From assembly GCA_922989275.2 (NCBI GenBank), contig OV277858.1, positions 97,140,794-97,204,793 of the forward strand: a stretch of DNA of 64,000 nt, written 5' to 3'. The DNA is from Gari tellinella. Lineage: Eukaryota > Mollusca > Bivalvia > Cardiida > Psammobiidae. Shown one piece after another: positions 60,258 to 64,000 of this stretch (position 1 is the stretch's first letter; each line of letters starts with the position of its first letter). A model generated the notes under the pieces. It made no database searches. It was not told the DNA's origin and saw only the letters and a list, made by a program, of their open reading frames with translations. The translations under genes and the position numbers were made by a program.

Positions 60258-61423
60258 TTAAAACTTTACCCCATAGCATGATTCCAGTTTTGAAAACATT
60301 TGATCGCTTATAGCAGGTTTACAGTAAAGCAGAATGCGCCTGTCGGCCTGTCTTTTTGAGCATTATGAAATTTCAGAAAAAATTTACGAACTCGTTTTCA
60401 AACAAATGGTAAGAACTCATTTTTGGTGAATGCATACAGTAATAAAACACTATTTTCCCAGGAAAAAATTGGATTTTCGTTCCGGAAGGGACTTTTTAAG
60501 TTTTATGTCCTATTCGTAGTTAACAGCATACACTGTTTTCATAGGTAGGTTGTATTTTGTTACATCCGATTTCATTTCAATTTCTCAGAATATAAGAATG
60601 AAATGTTCATGGTGGTACAGTTTTAGTATAAATTATAGATAACTCAATAGATAAAATGAAATTATTTGGAAAAAAAATATTTTTGGTAAAAATACACAAA
60701 AAATTGAAAAAATGAGAAAAAATGGATTTTTTAGATAAAATGATCTATATCTTTTTTAAAACATACGGGACCCTGTGTTTTTATTTGCTATTTCACTAAA
60801 ACTTTTTGTTTGCAAGGCTAAAAACAACAAATAAAAAATTTGGTATTTAGTTTGCTACAATTTGTAGGGCAATTTTCACAGTGCCTTATTCTCCCATTAT
60901 AAAAAGGTGGGTGAGGTAAATTTTACTCCTTTCTGGTGAAATCAAATATTTTTATTTTGGATCTTGAAAAAACATTATTTTCAGGGTTTATTCTTACTAT
61001 GGTAATATAAATTAGGATACATTTGGTACAAATAGATTGTTTAAATAAAGATTGAAAAACCGTAGTACAAAAAAGTAAGAGTTTTTATGAAGCTTCAATT
61101 TTAGGGGGGTAGCCTTGAAAAATCTCAAATTGTGAAAAAGAAAGGTCCGGTACCCCCACTGTTTTCACCGGTTTTGTCATAGAAACTAATTTTACTATCA
61201 GTATGCAAAGTTTGAAGAATTTGGTATTTACTTTACCAAGGTGCACCTACCCCCTTAATGCTTATTTTTTCTTAATTTTGAGCATAATTTAAGCTACCAT
61301 ATGTTAGGATATAGAACGGATTTCTTATGGTGCAGATTTATGACAATTTAGATTGGAACTATTTTGTTCAGTGTAGGAATAAAGTAAAGGTGTAAAAAAT
61401 GTATTTATGGAGTAAATGGTTAA
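60258..61423 (+). mobile_element. MITE-C nested in MITE-A and split by element L
   Basis: TTAAAACTTTACCCCATAGC and TTACAGTAAAGCAGAATGCG lie left of L; TTTTGAGCATAATTTAAGCT, ACCATATGTTAGGATATAG and TTTATGGAGTAAATGGTTAA lie right of it. L sits in the GCGCCTTAAGGCGC centre of the hairpin. Confidence 0.75.
60341..61258 (-). mobile_element. Element L, copy 2, inverted
   Basis: Reverse of 51816-52731 at about 95% identity by eye. The end CACCTACCCCCTTAA keeps its TTAA. The other end reads TGTCGGCCTGTC directly after GCGCC, about seven bases (TTAA and three more) having been lost. Confidence 0.8.
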
Positions 61424-63479
61424 ACGGGAAAGAATAACACCCTTTCCTCACCAACACCGAAAAGCCAAACGTAATAGCGGTGGGATTGTATTGTATGTAA
61501 AGCAGCATTTAGTGAAGGGCGTATCTGTTGTTAGAAACCACAGTGACACTATCATCTGGATCAGATTAGATAAAAACTTTTTTAAACTTAGTAGTGATAT
61601 ATTTCTATGTGGAGTTTATATATGGGGAGAAGATTCTCAAATTAATAATATTATGAATATTGATCTATTTCAAGAGTTAAATGACGATGTAAATTATTTC
61701 AGCCGATTTGGATCCACCTATATATTTGGTGATTTTAATGGAAGAATTGGATCCAGACCCGATTACATTTCTTATGACAGATGTGTTAATATTCTAGATG
61801 AAAATGACTATGTCCCCGATACCCCCCTGTCCAGGGCCTCAATGGACAAACTATGTAATAGTCAAGGTGTAAGAATGCTAGACTTATGTAAAACAAACTC
61901 ACTTAGAGTAGGTAACGGTCGACTTGGGTCTGACCGTGATATCGGAGTTTATACATATGCGAATGTGCACGGGTCCTCCGTAATAGATTACTTATTGTTA
62001 CATAAGTGCAACTTTACCAATATAAAGAGTTTCAATATACTGAACTTCAATGAATGGTCAGACCATGCGCCTCTATCTTTTTCAATACAATGTTTTACGC
62101 CTTTATCACAAAGCGAACCTGTTGACTACATAAAATACAATTGGAACGAAGACTTGCGTGGAGAATTTCGAGCGAAATTAATCGGCATACTGCCGTCATT
62201 TAACAATGTTACATGTAACATAAATATTTGTGACAAAAATTCAGTGAACGATTCTATAAATAGCTTTGTAGATCTTATACACAGCGCAGCAGATCCGTTA
62301 TTTTCGCGACATTGTCACTATAAAGGAAATTTGCATAGCACGAGCCAACAAAACAAAAGTGCTGAATGGTTTGATAATGAGTGTCGTATGGCAAAAAAAG
62401 AATATGTAGAAGCTAGAAATATATTTAATAAATATAAATCAAACGAAAGTAGGGTTACGTTTTGCGAAAAAAAGAAAATTTATAAAGATATGATTGTACA
62501 CAAGCGCCATTGTTTCAAAATGAAAAAAGTGAAGGAGATAGAACAAATGCGACACGCCAAACCGAAAGATTTTTGGACACTTTTTCGAAAAAAGAAAGGT
62601 CATAATGAAAGCATACCATTAGAGGAATTTTATGAGTATTTCCGTGAACTTTCACAGAATATTCCTATTGAAGTAAATGAAGACGCCGAGCAGTTTTGTA
62701 GAGACAACGATTTTAACGATACTGATTGTACTTTTCATGAGTTAAATGAGCCAATTTTAATAACCGAAATAATTGAAGCAGTAAATAAACTGAAAAAGGA
62801 CATAGCCATGGGAAAGGATATGCTTATGAATAACTATTTCACCGAATCTGTAGATATTATAGCTCCTCATCTTTGTGATATTTTTAATGCAGTTTTCAAT
62901 TCTGGATTCTACCCTGATAAATGGTCAGAAGGTATTATTGTTCCAATCTATAAAAAAGGTAACCCCGATGACGTAGGCAACTATAGAGGGATAACTCTTG
63001 TAAGCTGTTTAGGAAAACTTTTTACTAGTATACTAAATAGACGCATAATGAAATTAACTAAGAATAACAATATTATTACAGATGCACAATTTGGTTTTAA
63101 ACCAGGATGCTCAACTGTTGATGCAATATTCGTCTTAAATTGCCTAATTCAAAAAACGTTGCAAAAAAATGAACGATTATATTGTGCGTTTATCGATTTT
63201 AAAAAAGCTTTCGACAGTGTGTATAGAAATGCTTTATGGTACAAGTTATATAATTTGGGGCTTAATGGGAAGTTACTCCGTATATTTAAAGATATGTACT
63301 CAAAATTAAAATCATGTGTGCGTAAGTGTCATAAATATTCAGACTTCCTCAACTATTCAGTCGGGTTGATGCAGGGTGATAGTGCTTCGCCGATAATGTT
63401 TTCCCTCTTCCTGGAAGATCTGGAGCTGTCTTTACAGAGTGATTTTAACAGTGGCATTTCAATAGATGAGATATTGTAA
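61416..63479 (+). pseudogene. LINE polyprotein: apurinic endonuclease and reverse transcriptase, 5'-truncated
   Basis: An open frame of 687 codons. The first 12 or so codons come from MITE sequence (MVKRERIT reads GTTAAACGGGAAAGAATAAC); LINE sequence starts near 61445 with HRKAKRNSGGIVLYVK. The endonuclease part has GDFNGR (105-110), SVIDYLL (188-194) and SDHAPL (215-220), but its N-terminal catalytic motifs are missing. The RT part has PIYKKGNPDDVGNYRGIT, DAQFGFKPGCSTVDA, FIDFKKAFDSVYRNALW (about 592-608) and GLMQGDSASP (about 648-657). The stop at 63477-63479 lies just before the FADD box, which is in another frame. Such proteins nick target DNA and copy their RNA at the nick. This copy cannot, having lost its 5' end and its frame. 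The clade (Jockey/I/CR1-type group) is not resolved. Confidence 0.9.
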
Positions 63480-64000
63480 TACTTTTGATGTTTGCGGACG
63501 ACATGGTTATTTTTGGTACATCTCCTGAAGATCTACAGTTAAATTTAGATAAATTAAGCCAATATTGTTCAAAATGGAATCTGCAAATTAATACAAGTAA
63601 AACAAAAGTTATGGTATTTAGAAAGAGGGGCGGGTTAAAAGATAAAGAAAAATGGTATTATAATGGCGAACAACTAGAAAATGTTAATGACTTCAACTAT
63701 CTTGGAACAGTTTTTAACTATACAGGAAACTTCGCCCTTAATCAACAGTGCATTGTAGGAAAAGGTTTAAAAGCCCTAGGAACACTAATGGCAAATGTAA
63801 AACAATTAAATCTCAATCCCCATACCATATGTCAACTTTTTGATGCCTTTGTTTCATCTATTTTAAATTACAGTAGCGAGATCTGGGGATACACTAGGTC
63901 GAAAGAAATTGAACGGGTACATATGAAATTTTGCAAGCAACTGTTAGGTGTTAAAAGGTGCACTAGTAATGTGGGTGTACTTGGTGAGTTAGGGCGGTAT
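63464..64000 (+). pseudogene. LINE reverse transcriptase C-terminal part, shifted frame, runs off window
   Basis: Frame two bases out of register with the upstream part. DIVILLMFADDMVIFG begins at about 63467, with the catalytic FADD at 63491-63502. Then WNLQINTSKTKVMVFRKRGG (thumb side), FNYLGTVFNYTGN and SILNYSSEIWGYTRSKEIER, ending GVLGELGRY at the window edge with no stop. One lost base (or two gained) near 63460 would explain the shift. The protein should continue for perhaps 150-250 residues and then a (TATC)n-type tail, if it matches the 32.9-kb copy. Confidence 0.88.

Larger units (their letters stand above)
60044..61440 (+). mobile_element. MITE-A opened by MITE-C, itself opened by element L
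   Basis: GCAGTGGAAAATAAGATGTT, CCGATAAACGCG and core 1 (60104-60175) start the element. At its GTTTAA site a MITE-C begins (60258). After C ends (61423), A resumes as AAACGGGAAAGAATAACA. Its last 20 or so bases are replaced by LINE sequence. Confidence 0.75.

Noticed and set aside
61416..61440. ATG at 61416 as the real start of the LINE protein
   Set aside because: The first codons are MITE-A/C sequence (GTTAAACGGGAAAGAATAAC); the LINE is 5'-truncated and enters the frame by chance.
1..64000. CRISPR-like array from the many regular hairpin repeats
   Set aside because: Repeats are dispersed, in both orientations, of several families and not evenly spaced. Gene content is eukaryotic.

Overview
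The window is eukaryotic, AT-rich and almost wholly made of transposable elements. I found no intact host gene, no rRNA and no convincing functional tRNA. A mollusc, probably a bivalve, is the best guess. The grounds are a decayed Tc1/mariner transposase and a Penelope-like reverse transcriptase of types common in bivalves, a tRNA-derived SINE with a central domain I know from molluscan genomes, LINE copies with (GATA)n tails, and diverged tandem repeats of a kind frequent in molluscs. The species cannot be fixed from the sequence alone.

Most of the DNA is short non-autonomous palindromic elements. Letters used here: A (about 250 bp, TA target, ends CAGTGGAGAA/TTCTCCACTG); B (about 209 bp, TA target, ends CAGTAAAACCTCTC, Tigger/pogo-like); E (310-345 bp, TA target, ends CAGTGCTCCCTCCCT); C, D, F and G (200-250 bp, TTAA target, ends TTAACCC/GGGTTAA, piggyBac-like). 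Rarer families: H, I, J, K, M, N, O, Q (palindromic or TIR elements), L (916 bp, TTAA target) and P (854 bp with 27-bp TIRs and two convergent tRNA-like units). Orientation: A is + when CCCAATAAACGCG lies left; D, E, F and G are + when the arm with TCGTCTGCT (or its long equivalent) lies left.

The striking feature is modularity. One central hairpin (core 1: AAACAGTTTGGAnCC, GATCAGACGCC, a short variable stem, then the mirror) sits inside A and E (TA type) and inside D, F and G (TTAA type), with over 70 recognisable copies by eye. A second hairpin (core 2: TTAAAGCAGGTTGAAAGTAA and its mirror) sits inside both B (TA) and C (TTAA). The arms of these hairpins change together, so each shell carries its own matched variant.

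Layout: 1-38.8 kb is a field of A-G elements, many nested, with fragments of LINE 3' ends (6.6, 16.8, 27.3, 32.9 kb), tRNA-like units (14.7, 29.2 kb) and two copies of N. 38.8-42.2 kb is a decayed Tc1/mariner-like element bounded by 20-bp TIRs. 42.3-48.3 kb returns to A-E elements. 48.7-49.6 kb is element P and 49.6-51.3 kb a Penelope-like element on the minus strand. 51.7-61.4 kb holds two inverted copies of L, inverted tandem arrays, a SINE with clean target-site duplications and more MITEs. 61.4-64 kb is a 5'-truncated LINE running off the window, frameshifted just before its catalytic FADD box.

Nesting gives a relative order of activity: TTAA elements and L jumped into A, C and D; A and N jumped into E; B jumped into D; the SINE landed at the end of an A copy. 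Most short open frames here are translations of the palindromes, not genes.
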